Source: Stromatinia cepivora
Taxonomy: Eukaryota > Ascomycota > Leotiomycetes > Helotiales > Sclerotiniaceae
Assembly (NCBI GenBank): GCA_014898415.1
Contig: RCTD01000020.1
Location: 124,001 to 188,000, forward strand
DNA: 64,000 bases
Direction: 5' to 3'
The notes beneath the pieces are model-generated. The model ran no database searches and was not told where the DNA came from. It was given only the letters and a program-made list of their open reading frames with translations. The stretch's first letter is position 1, and every line of letters starts with the position of its first letter. Shown piece after piece: positions 47,835-59,307 of the stretch. The translations under genes and the position numbers were made by a program.

Positions 47835-49119
47835 ATTGTGCGTTCATGGCGATGGGTGCGGGATTGGAAGGGGCTATTGATGGAGGGGAAGACAAGATTG
47901 GCTTTCTTTTGACATGAATAAGGATTTGATTGGCGATTCTGGGAATGCTGATGGTATTAATGACGAGATGGCTATGATGAATAGATTGAACCGATGGATG
48001 GATTGCATATTCTCTTCGCGGTTGGGATATTTCAACGGATCAAAATTGATAGACAAAAGCGCATATTGGGAATGGTCTTGTTGTCAGGATATCACATTTC
48101 ATTCGTTTATAAAATTTTGATAGTCTTAAATATTTTTATGGGTTTCTTCTATAAACAATGTAATGTTTTGATACTGGTTTTATTAATTGAGCCCGCCCTT
48201 CCTGATGTATTTTCATAGGTGCTTCCTAATCCTATAGGTTTTGTTTCCTGTATGTCTGTCTCTTCATGCTCCAGCAGATTGAATTTTAAATGCCATTTCT
48301 CTCCTATAGATACCGTAAGCAGAATTTCATCCAGAGTAGTCGTTCACGATCAGTCCCCATCTTTCCTCGCTTGTTTAATCTGATCTAGATTTCGTGCATG
48401 TGTGGAACGATATCATGTATGTTTATCTTGTTTGTTGTGAATATGGAAAGGTGTATCTTGTCCTCAGTAAGATGCTGAAGTTGCTAAACGGCAGACGAAA
48501 GCGTTAAGCTAGAAGGTTGCATATGAATAATGTATTTAAAGCCTCGTGTGTGCAATTATCTATCTTTATGTTATCTGTGCCTTTCACACATCTACATACA
48601 TGTATAGATAGATATTGTCGCTCATGCATACCCTTATCCATTCAATCCGAAACCTGTCAGGTAGGTATTCTCAACCACGCTACATACCCTAACTAGATAA
48701 AAAACCATTCACATACTAGATACTATTTTGGAACCTAACATCAACCAGCTGAAAATTATATCCGTCAAATCCGCAAATGAAGTACCATTGTAATCTTTCC
48801 TCTAACCGCACTCACCACATCCAATAGTCAGTCCCTTGCATCCACATATCTCTTTTCATTTTCTTTTTTGAGTAAAACTCTCAATATTAATCACACCCAG
48901 TTCTATAAACACGAGATTAAAATAGCATAGACCAGATTCTCAACGTACACCGTATATTTCAGCTCCTGAGAAGTCTTGTAGAAAAATGATCTAGAGATAT
49001 GAAGATGTTAAGGTCGACATTTCTACTTTGGTAGCCTAGAACTTTTCCATGAGATAGGTTAATTGACCGGGAAAGCCGCGACTCAGCTGAAGTAAATATA
49101 CTCGACAGCTGGAAGTATC
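47835..49119. other. Intergenic stretch without a recognisable gene
   Basis: 3' flank of the secreted-protein gene, then AT-rich sequence. Small frames at 47914-48218 have random composition. Confidence 0.4.
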
Positions 49120-49548
49120 TTATTCCTCTAAATTCACATCCATCATCTTTGACCCCGAAAATCGCTGCGTGTGAAAATGTCGTTCTGTCAATCTAATTAT
49201 ATAATAACTATGAATATCCGGAATGAATACAAGATTAGGGATATCATGCGTAATAACTGAACAATAGATAGTTGAAGCTAAAATAGGTAAACTGACCATA
49301 TCGATTTTCTTGATGAAGTTCCTCTCTTCGATTAGATCAATCGCTTCATAGAACGGTTCTGTTCTCTGGAAAAGGTAAGAGCAGTCAGTATGTTAGTATT
49401 ACCCTCGGGATTATGGCTCATTAAATTGCCAGGATTTACCCACCGAAATTGAAGAATGCAAAGAAAAAGTACAGAGTTGAGGATCGTCTTTTCGGGCAGG
49501 AGCATCTCGAAGTAAATAACTTTCCTCTGTCGATATAATATTAGTCAT
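49120..49548 (-). CDS. Small two-exon gene of unknown function, 116 aa
   Basis: Exon 1 49548-49444 (35 codons from ATG) and exon 2 49365-49120 (81 codons and TAA). The 78-nt intron has GTGGGT, a perfect TACTAAC branch site about 20-30 nt before the end and a pyrimidine tract ending TTTCCAG, and joining the exons keeps the frame (phase 0). The joined frame is of protein-like composition: RTEPFYEAIDLIEERNF is followed by a hydrophobic segment and a charged end, MMDVNLEE. There is an in-frame stop upstream of the ATG, though an extra 5' exon is not excluded. No domain was recognised and no signal peptide is present. Each exon alone is below common ORF length cut-offs, so it is easily missed. Confidence 0.5.
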
Positions 49549-50130
49549 CGTATCTGCATCTACAATACATCAGCTTCCTGGATGAGAAGCATGACTGTGG
49601 AAAAGCATCCCGATATGCGGTTTTGTCTTACGAGTTATATAATAATATTTTAGCCAAGGTAGGAATTAAAACGCACTATTATCTACGAGTAAATCAATCC
49701 TAGTCCCTAGTCACCTCATGAGTTTAACTATGAATCTATCTACGCTTAACGAGGACAAAGGGATATATATACGACATCCTAAAGACTGGCTGCCTCTCAC
49801 AATTCTCTATAACACTTTTCACAATTCAGATTGGTTCCGGTCGTTACAGATCAAGATAAATAATACAATGGAATGTGTAAAAATTTAAAATTAAGAAAGG
49901 AACATGGGTATCGTACCTAATCCTGTAGGCGTAATGTTAAGTAAGTGTAAGTGTAATCTAGACTGTCTAATGTGACCTAATCTAATGTGCAGTGATGTAT
50001 TTTGACATCCGTCTAACATTATATCTAATTTCTCTCTATCTTTTCTCTCCTTCTCTCTTGACTCTTCTTCCTATCTCCTCATCTCATATTTTCATATGCC
50101 CAATGCCTCAAAGAAGTAACGGCAACACAA
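49549..50130. other. Spacer before the kinesin 3' end
   Basis: Upstream region of the small minus-strand gene and 3' flank of the kinesin gene. No gene seen. Confidence 0.4.
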
Positions 50131-53100
50131 TTAATCCGCCAAATAATCCTCTCCATCCACATCTACATCCTCACTCCCCGGACTTCCACTCCCATCATCT
50201 CTCCCTCCACCATTTCCATTTCCATTCCCACCCCTCCCACCACTACTAAAATACCCCTGATCAATTTTCCAAATCCACTCCACCTTTTCCCTCTCATTCC
50301 TTGCCCTAAACAACCACGTATTATTTGTCCCATAAACTGCAAAAACCGTCTCCTCAATTTCCCTTCCTCTTTCCCCATTTGCATTACCATTAACCCTTCC
50401 ACCATATCCCATAATACTATTCGTACTTCCACTCCTCCCTCTTCCTCCATAAATTCCTCCTATACCATTACTCCAACTAGTCTGCTGAGCTGCGCCCGGA
50501 CTACTAGTCCTACAAGAATTCTGACTCGAATTTCGAAGTAGTTTGGCGATTTCGGGACTATGATCTACACGCGCATTTCGAAGTCCAATGACATTTATTT
50601 CTTCGCCGCTATTGGGGCCGCCCACTGCGTGGATATGAAGGTATGGACGTCGAAGTTCAACGAACCTTCGTATCCATTTTGTGCTATCGGCTGAAGGGAC
50701 TAATAAATATCCACCCTTAATTAGAGTAGGATTTTTCTTGATTTGAGAGATAGTTGCGAGATGTTGGGGTACAAGAGGATTAGGATGGGCGTGGGGAGCA
50801 GGAGATGTTTGACGGGATCGGGAGGTTTGACGTGAATTGGCGGTTGAAGGGTGAAGTGAATTTGAGAAGTTTAATGGTCGAGGAGAGATTGAGCGGGATG
50901 TATTGGATGCGAAAGAGGATGTATGTAAGAGAGAAGGAGCTGGTGAGCCATTTATAGGTGGTTCGACATTAGTGGGTGTAAGGATGGTTGTTGATGGGTC
51001 GCGGCACAGATGAAATAATTTGGTGAATTTTTGAAGAAGAGCGATTTGGTGTGGATTGTATTCGGATTGATTCTGGGGTGGTTGTTCTTTGCTTTGATCG
51101 TGAGGAATGGAATCGGCATCTATTGAGACTTCGGCATTTTCTATGATCTCATCTCTGATTTGAACGTCTCCATTTGTAGGTGCAATATCTCCGTTCATGG
51201 ATGACGGGAAAGCCTCATCTATCGACAGTGGAAACTCTCCATTTGTAGCCGGAGGACTTGCTGGAAGTGGTATTTCAGCTGGATCTCGGTCGGTAACCGG
51301 TGGGATTGATGGAGCGGGTATTGGTTTTGGCACTGGTAGCGATGCAATGCGATTCAATAATGGCTGCGCTGCATCTAATTCTGCCAACCTTTGCTTCCTT
51401 CTTCTTGCCGCGATAAAATCTTTAACCAAGCTAACACCTCTAGGTGTCCAGTTCGTAAGAGCTTCTTCACCCTTTACATAATCTTCCGACGTATTCATCC
51501 TCCATAAATCACCCGCTCTTTTCACGGCCATTGGACGAACCGATATAGAGTAAATACCGGTCATAGAATGAACAATTCGAACGCTTTGAAATAATGATGC
51601 AAACATCGATGTAGAGCGAACATAATTACGTGACATTATTTGAGAGCAAACATCCATGGTGAAAGTCATTGGACGAGATAGTTTGCCGGATCTTACATCC
51701 CATGCAAGGGACATTTGAACTTTGTATTTATCTGCCGTGACCCGATCAAGGAGTAAAGATTCATGGGCACTAGAATCCCATTTCCCAACAATGGTAACAT
51801 TGCTAGTGCCGTTCGCATTAGCTTTGACAATGGGTTTGGAAAGTAATTTAAGGTAAAGGGGCGGGATAGAAGAAGAGCTGAGATCTGGACTTTTCCCAAT
51901 ATGATCAACGAGTTGAATTCGTCCTAAACGTAAACCAGTGACGTCTGACCAAGGTAAAGCATCACCGGAATTATGTGTCAAATTGACAACAATCCTACGT
52001 TGTAAACCTTGATGAAGTTGAAAAGTTCCTTGGTCAAGCTCGCTCGTTTGCATCACTTCAACCGGGGGGTAATCACCACTTTCTGCTAGTTCCAGTATTT
52101 GAACCCTGGCAAATACATCATGCTTTTCTTCAGAATAGAACTGTGACTCCGATATACGAGCGCCCTTACGCTTCTTTTTAGGTTGTGGGACATTATCTCG
52201 CATATCATCCCAACTCAAAAGTTTGTCCAGATGCATTGATGAAACTTTGGCGAAGATAGCCACACGAAGGGAAACGTCTGTGGGGCCAAACATCGGAACA
52301 CTCATACTATGAACACTTTCGAATCGAATTGGACCCTCATCGAAATCCTTAATCATCTGAGTTGTTGTAACACCACTTTCACTGGAAGCGGGAGGTATGA
52401 ACAATTGACCATGAACTTCTGTTCCTTCCCGCTCAGCAAATCCGATCATTTCATGCATAACAACATTAAATTTCAAGGTATTCGAAGGAGCTCTTGCTGA
52501 AGATGGTTCTAATGAAAGCTTGATGATACCAATGGCGTGCATTGTAAATGGTGAGAGAACATCAAGGGTAAAATCCTGGACTCGACTCTCAAAAACTGCT
52601 GATAGAGGAACCTCTACATCTCCGACATGTGTGTACTGTGGCATACAAGTTTCCATAAATGGATTATCGAGTCGAAAGTGTTGAAGATATTCCGGTCGAT
52701 CAAGGTACTGATGCATTTGTCGCATCACACGAACTCGATCCTGAAGTTTATCCAGACTCCATAGATGAACCACACTATTTCTGTAATCTATAACCCGGAC
52801 GCCGATGCAAGGCTTGGTTGCATCTTCAAGATGAAAATCATCTCCCTCTATATCATTAAGAACCATATCATAAGAAGAGCATAAAGCGTGCCCTATGTCA
52901 ACAACAGTAAACTGGAAAACAACATTCTCATCCATTTCGTGACTCATTATTTGTGCTTCCTTTAGAATTGCTGCATTTTGGAAAACAGCTTCAGCCATTC
53001 GAACGTATCTTCGTCCTTGCCAATGTTTTGCAACTTTCTCTGCAACCGCAATTTCTCTCTCTGATAGTGGAGGTGGTCCGTCTGGGCCGGGCTTCACTGG

Positions 53101-55662
53101 AGTTAACTCTTGCAATTTCTCCTCATATTCTTTTCGTTGAATCTCCAATTGTTTGAGCATTTCCTCTTTCACTTCTTTCAGCGTCTCTTCCATCCTCACT
53201 TTTTCCTTCTTGATCTCTTCAACCTCGACATTTGCGCTTTTGGCTGTCTCGAGTTGCTCCTGGAATTCTTCTCTTTGCTTTTCTAATTGGACTTGCATCT
53301 CTTCCCTAACTTCACGCATCTTATCCTCCACTTCTCCTTGCTTTGGTGTCGATGGCATTGTCAGTGCAGTGTCCAAAGAGAAGTTATCCAAGGTACCATT
53401 TGAAAGGTACTTTTCTCGCATTGGATACGAAGTCACCGAGTCCAGGTCATCCTCCATATTTGCAGTTGCACGTTCAGCTCTTGCTCTTTGAACATCCTCA
53501 AATAAAACGTTGAGCTCTTCGTCGGATAAACCTGCGATTTTTTGATCAGTTCCTAAAATAGCCCCAGCCGCCTCGCGTCTTGCCAGGGACCAATCAGAAA
53601 GACCACGCCCAGGCGCTGGAGAATCTGCTCGACTACTGCCGTCAAGATCGAGGTCGGAGATAGCTTTGCTGAATGTCCGATCATGAGCCGGTCGAGGGGT
53701 AGAAGAAGGCGAGAATTTGTCCCAATCTTTCAAATTTTCCAGTTGATTGGCAGTAACGGAATGTCGTAGAAGGCTCTGTTCTGCGCGCTCCGCTCGAGCT
53801 TCTGTCGGGTTATTGAACCTGAAGATATGAAAATCACCAAGAATAACCCTATAACCACTTCTCAATCGAGTTGGCTTTTCGACTCTTTGCCCATTAACCA
53901 TTACTGCTGCCCCTTCATTTGGCACAAGAGTTACCACATTATCAGCGCCATTCTCAAAAATGCAATGCTCGTGTAATACACGAGTACCATTCAGTCGAAT
54001 TTCCGCAGCGTGAGCTGCAGTGGAATCGACGTTGCCAACGGTAGTCATCCCAGGTTTGAGGTTGTAGACAAGACATTCTGCTAGTAGTGGATCATCCGAC
54101 AAATTCACAAGATGGGGCATCTTCTTTGGTGTATGTAATCCAACAAATCCCTTTTCGATGCTGATACCCAATTCTTCTAGGGCCGCTTCTCGCTCTTTGT
54201 GAATTTCTTCGGTTTTTTGTAATTTCTCCTCCCAAGTCTGGTTGAGATCTGAGTAGAGTTTTTCGCTTTGATTGAGTTGTTCGGTAATTTCCGCTTTTGA
54301 TACTTTTTTCACAGCACCATCTGATGAAACGATTGTGACCATTTGCTTCTCTAGAGGTGTACCCTCTGCATAGACTTCATCCGCCGGACCTACTCCTCCA
54401 CCGCCGCCACCACCACCTGTCAATTTACCCCGCAGCTGAGCCAATTCTTCTTTCAACTCACGGATCATACGAGCATTCGCATCCTCGTTCACAACTGCGT
54501 GATTCTTGATTCTCTTTGCACTATCGGCATATCTCAAGGTACTCAGAGTTTCATCGAAATTTATATCTGCAGGACTAATGGCTGCAATCATAGCTGTCAT
54601 ACTATTTCCTCCCAGAGAATCCTTCAGTAGCCAAGTCAAAACACTGTCTCGGTATGGAACTTGGTTCCCCTTTCCCACTTTCTTCTTCTTTCCTTCAGAT
54701 AAGTCGGCCAGCGCAGCAATTACCCTACCAAGTGTCGATAGAGATCTATTAATCTCAGCACCTTCTTTCAACCGCGCTCCAGTTGCACCAGTAGAATTTG
54801 CTCGTTCGGAACCTGCCAAATCGACCAAACTAATCTTCGCAACCTTTTCCATTGCCATCTTTGTCTCAACATCCAAACGTTTCTGAGTCAGAGTTAGAGT
54901 GAAGACAGCATGACTTCTACTAGAAGTTTCATTCATGTTCGTAGCTGCGACTGTACGGGCTTTGTTTCCTTCGTCCATCAAGTTCTCAATCTCCTGAAAG
55001 CTGCTCACAACCAGTTTCGCCAAGTCTTCCACATATGGTCCAGTGGAGGGATGTTCTCGAACTTTCAGATTGCCTTTTGTCGATGGGTTTAGAAGATCTC
55101 GTACTCGCTCGTTGTAAATTTCCAGATATGATACTTCGACGGTGCATTTCAAATTCTTGTCCTTTTGTAATTCTCCTATCCTTTCGAACATATCCTGACA
55201 AATCTTTGGAATAACACCTGCATCTTTCCCATATCCCATCATCGAGTAAGATTTCCCTGAACCCGTCTGACCATATGCGAAGATACAGTTGTTGTAACCC
55301 TGAAAGGCATTATCCAAAAGTGGTTTTCCCAAGTCCGTATGGAGATTGTCTTGACCTGCATAACTCGGATCATTCTTGTCGAAAGACCAGTATGAACGAT
55401 CGAATGCGAAAACCTTCTGCCCCGTATCCCCCTTCCCACCCTTTGCATCTCTTGTTTTCGCCTCATGTCCCTCTGGTGGTGTGATGATCGTTTGCGCATC
55501 TTTCATTTGCACTATACATTTTGCTCCGCGATCGATCTCTATCCCGAGGTATCAGTACTGACACAAGAATGGGGTTTGACAGCATATCCACCGCATACCT
55601 CTGCTGTTGAACGGCCTACACCGCACAACGACTTTAATGTTTCCTCCACCACCGGGCGCCAT
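50131..55662 (-). CDS. Kinesin-3 motor protein (UncA/Unc104/KIF1 type)
   Basis: Two exons on the minus strand, 55662-55599 and 55538-50131; 1823 residues. The start ATG gives MAPGGGGNIKVVVRCRPFNS, the usual kinesin opening, and splicing restores EIDRGAKCIVQMKDAQ. Motor domain about residues 7-390: P-loop GQTGSGKS (about 111-118), switch I NETSSRSH, switch II DLAGSE, neck ADSAKRIKNHAVVNED. An eight-glycine stretch follows, then coiled coil, an FHA domain (about 510-600, with TTVGNVDS, ILGDFHIFRF), a second coiled coil (about 760-850) and KIF1-type stalk domains. Near the C-terminal end, a PH domain (GGYLLVPSADSTKWIRRFVELRRP) should bind phosphoinositides on cargo. In Aspergillus nidulans UncA carries vesicles and early endosomes along microtubules. 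The gene is almost intronless for its size. Confidence 0.95.
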
Positions 55663-58097
55663 CTTTGCAGATGTTCAACGGTCCAGGTCGTCCTTTTGTG
55701 AAGTCCTCCTTTCACAGCCGCGATCTCCGGCGGGTATTGTTTGATTTAGGGGATCGAATACAGCGGTCGAATAGACAAATGTGCAATAAAATAATGAGAC
55801 TCAAGTTGAGTCATCGAAAGAGAAAAGGATGTCGTTGAGTTGATCAGTATATCGTGGTTATCATTGTTGTTATCGTCTGACGTCGTTAATAGGAACTGCG
55901 GAATTATTTTGTTTTTTCTTTTTTAGGTTTCTTATGAATTCAGTACCCGCCAATCTATGTATGAATGAGGCTTGATAATGTTTGTTTCTTGAAATAATGA
56001 TACGGAATATTTAGGTGTATTAGTTGAAGTAAGACAATAGGTACGGTAATGAAATGAATGTTGTAAGTGAAGCTTATCAAGTTTAGAGATTGTACTGAAT
56101 TTCGTAAATAATTCAGATGATGTTGGCACAAGGTCTCAGGGAAACTGTCAATAATATTTTAATGTTGACAGTCGCGTCGCCGGGGCAAACCTCGCGACCC
56201 CTTGAATAATAAAATTCGAAGAAACGAGATGAGGAGGTCATCCTGAATAATAACAAATTAGCAAATCATTTGAGGTAACTGGGTTGAAGAGTGAATAGAG
56301 TGAAATCCATCGTGATTTTAGTATTTTTCTCTGTATTTAATTGGTTCAGAAGCTCAAACTGGGGGTTTTTATATAATGACTGCATGTCTTTCAAAGCTCC
56401 ATAAGGAGTTGTTCAAATTACTTAACCTTTCCATCCATATCACCAATATCACCATATCACCATATCACCATACGTTCTCGGTGTACTAATCTGGTATTTT
56501 GATACGAATTAGGAATATTTATCCAAATAAGTAGTTATCCTCTTCATGTATCGATATCATTAAACCGCATCTCGATCTCATCCTGAGAAACCTTCCACAG
56601 TGTGTATTATTTCCTCGGGAACAACCCCTCTTTTGTTACGTTAGTGAGCACCGCTTTACTTTGAAAATTGAGGAATAGGCTTGTTTACCCAAAAGGTACC
56701 TACCTAATATCTTCTTCATATCGTTCCGGTTGATATCCTTGGGAACAATCATCTCTGCTTTTGTTACTCGTAGGGAAGGAAGTGTGTATGTATGTAACCT
56801 TCCCCGCCATACCACTTAAGCACCCTTTTACTTCAAGACCCAAGGAATAGGGCAAATACCGGTAATGAATATCCCGCCAAGTAATCCCCTACTTGCACTC
56901 ATATCTCTCGGGCGCAAATTTGTGCAAAGTATTGATATGTACGACGAAGATGTCAACCACTTGTATTATGGGAAGTGTGACGAACAGTTGTCGCTGTCAA
57001 GAATGGGATATGGGATACCGAAGCTTCGGGGAACCCATCAAAAGAACCCGGTTATGTTAGAGATTAGATATGTTGTAATCCGTAACCCCAGATGTACCTG
57101 CCCGTCATGATCATCAAGGGTCTTTAATATCTGTACCTAGGGAACAAGTAGATGATGAAGTGTGTGCCTAGGTAATATGGAGAATTGAATTTTTCTGTAT
57201 TCGAGACATGTCAGTGAGATTTATATAGCTAGACACCCAGCAGTACTATGTTGCAATGCATCATCTTTGATCCAATTGATGAATCTTATGAAATGCACCT
57301 TTCGATATTGAAAACTGGTGTAATTATAAGCTGTGTTTGTTGGATTCAAGCGGTTGTTGATCGGTTTATTCGGTATGTATCTTTCGATAGGTATTCAATA
57401 TTCAATTCATTCTACCTTCACCTCTCTATGTTATTATGGAGGGGTTACTCTATCTGTAAACTATATATAAAGTAGATGCCTTATAAGTTAGGCTCATCCT
57501 AGCCTAACAACGGAGTTAGTTAGCTACTTTGACCGCTCTTCTTCAATTGTTTCCAATATCTCCCATACATATTAACCCCTCTCAGCTCCACGATCAATTT
57601 CATTCCAAGATTCATTCTGATTCGTTGACCCCAAACTTTTTAATCTTGCAGGCCTGTTAAAAGGCTACATGCCCCACAAAACCTCAAGGAAAGGTTACAG
57701 CCGAGAAAAATTATAAGGTTACTAGGGATAGGAAGAAGCTTTGGTAGAATTTGGTGCTTTCCAACCTTACACAAAGATTTCATCTTTTTCTTTGGAAGTT
57801 CCTTGACTCAATAAAATCTCTTCAACCTCAAAATACTCAAGAGACTTTGTCAATTCAAATTCTCAATCATCACTTTCTAAAGACAACTTCACCAATTCTA
57901 TCAATCAAAACTGTAAGCTATTGTTTGTCGCATTGTTTATCTGCTTGTTTAACCCCACTTCATCCCACTTCGACTTTGAAATCCCTTCAAATATATCGAT
58001 CAATTCAGTCATTAAACCTCAATTATTACCTTGACAGATGGAAAAGACTAACCGGGTACTCGATCACTTATAGAAATCACAAAACTCTCCAGTCATA
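55663..58097. other. Intergenic stretch between divergent kinesin and zinc-knuckle genes
   Basis: Divergent 2.4-kb spacer, AT-rich, with a run of CATATCAC units at about 56444-56473. Frames at 56865-57110 and 57248-57475 are not supported. The pyrimidine-rich stretch at about 57750-58090 probably belongs to the leader of the zinc-knuckle gene. Confidence 0.4.
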
Positions 58098-59307
58098 ATG
58101 GATTCTTTCGGAGCTCAACAAGGTGGTGGTGGTGGACGTGGATGCTTCACCTGTGAGTTGGATCAGATTCTTTTACCTTCATTCCACAAGACAAACACTT
58201 CCATCTACATACAAATTCGACTTTTCAGCCCTCGAATCAAAACAAGTATATGATCATAACTATAAGGATGGATACTTTCTTGAGATATAATTTCGATATC
58301 ATCATCTGCCTGGAAACCTGTGGATGATGTTTTGGACTTGAATCAAAGCACAATCCTTTCAACCGAAAACTCTGCAACTGAATTTCTGCACCAACAAACA
58401 ATGCATGAAAAAATCTCTGCTTCGAGTTACCATTGCATACCATCTTCGGCACATCATACCAAGATGAATTGATTCAATTCTAGAATTCAAGCTGATAAAC
58501 CCTTTAGGCGGAAACGAAGGTCACCAAGCCCGTGAATGCCCAAGCCGTGGACCAGCCAAGTGCTACAACTGCGACAGTAAGATATTACCCTTATGCCAAC
58601 AATACGACAGCATATTGACATACATTCAGACCCAGGTCATTTGAGCCGTGATTGCCCAGAGGGACCAAAGGAGAAGGTCTGCTACAGAGTAAGTTTCTAC
58701 TTCCACCAAGTTCAATTGAAGAAAATTCATTAAACATTCTTTTTAGTGCGGTACTTCCGGACACATCTCCAAGGACTGCTCCAACCCACCAACTGAGGGT
58801 GCTGGCCGTGGTGGTGGATACGGTGGCGGATACGGAGGTGGTGGCGGACAACAATGCTACAAGGTAAGGTTTCACCACTCTGAGTATATGATCTGTTCCT
58901 AACTTTCTACTTTTGCAGTGCTCCAAGATCGGCCACATCGCCCGTAACTGCCCAGAGGCTGGTGGCTATGGTGGAAACCAAGGTTACGGAGGTAACCAAG
59001 GTGGATACGGTGGTGGATTCGGTGGCGGTGCCCGTCAAGGAAGCCAAACCTGCTTCTCTTGCGGTGGTTACGGACATCTTTCCCGTGACTGCACCCAAGG
59101 TCAAAAGTGCTACAACTGTGGTGAAGTAAGTTATCTTTACATGCAACCTTTATTCAATCGGTATACTAATAAAACTTTTAGGTTGGTCACTTGTCCCGTG
59201 ATTGCAGCCAAGAGACCTCTGAGGCTCGTCGATGCTACGAATGCAAGCAAGAGGGTCACGAGAAGCTTGATTGCCCTTTGAGAAAGAAGGCTTTCGGGCA
59301 AGAATAA
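58098..59307 (+). CDS. Zinc-knuckle nucleic-acid-binding protein, GIS2/CNBP type (seven CCHC motifs)
   Basis: Six exons: 58098-58152, 58508-58576, 58630-58688, 58747-58863, 58919-59125, 59182-59307; 210 residues. It carries seven CX2CX4HX4C knuckles: CFTCGNEGHQAREC, CYNCDNPGHLSRDC, CYRCGTSGHISKDC, CYKCSKIGHIARNC, CFSCGGYGHLSRDC, CYNCGEVGHLSRDC and CYECKQEGHEKLDC. Between knuckles 3 and 4, and 4 and 5, lie Gly/Tyr-rich RGG-like linkers (GRGGGYGGGYGGG). Yeast Gis2 and vertebrate CNBP have the same seven-knuckle layout and bind single-stranded RNA and DNA, acting in translation and stress-granule biology. Introns fall repeatedly at or within the knuckles, and the first is long (355 nt) compared with the others (53-58 nt), which may host regulatory sequence. 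Confidence 0.95.

Noticed and set aside
56865..57110. 81-codon plus-strand frame in the kinesin/zinc-knuckle spacer
   Set aside because: Partly protein-like, but no motif, splice partner or conservation evidence; weaker than the small ORFs that were listed.
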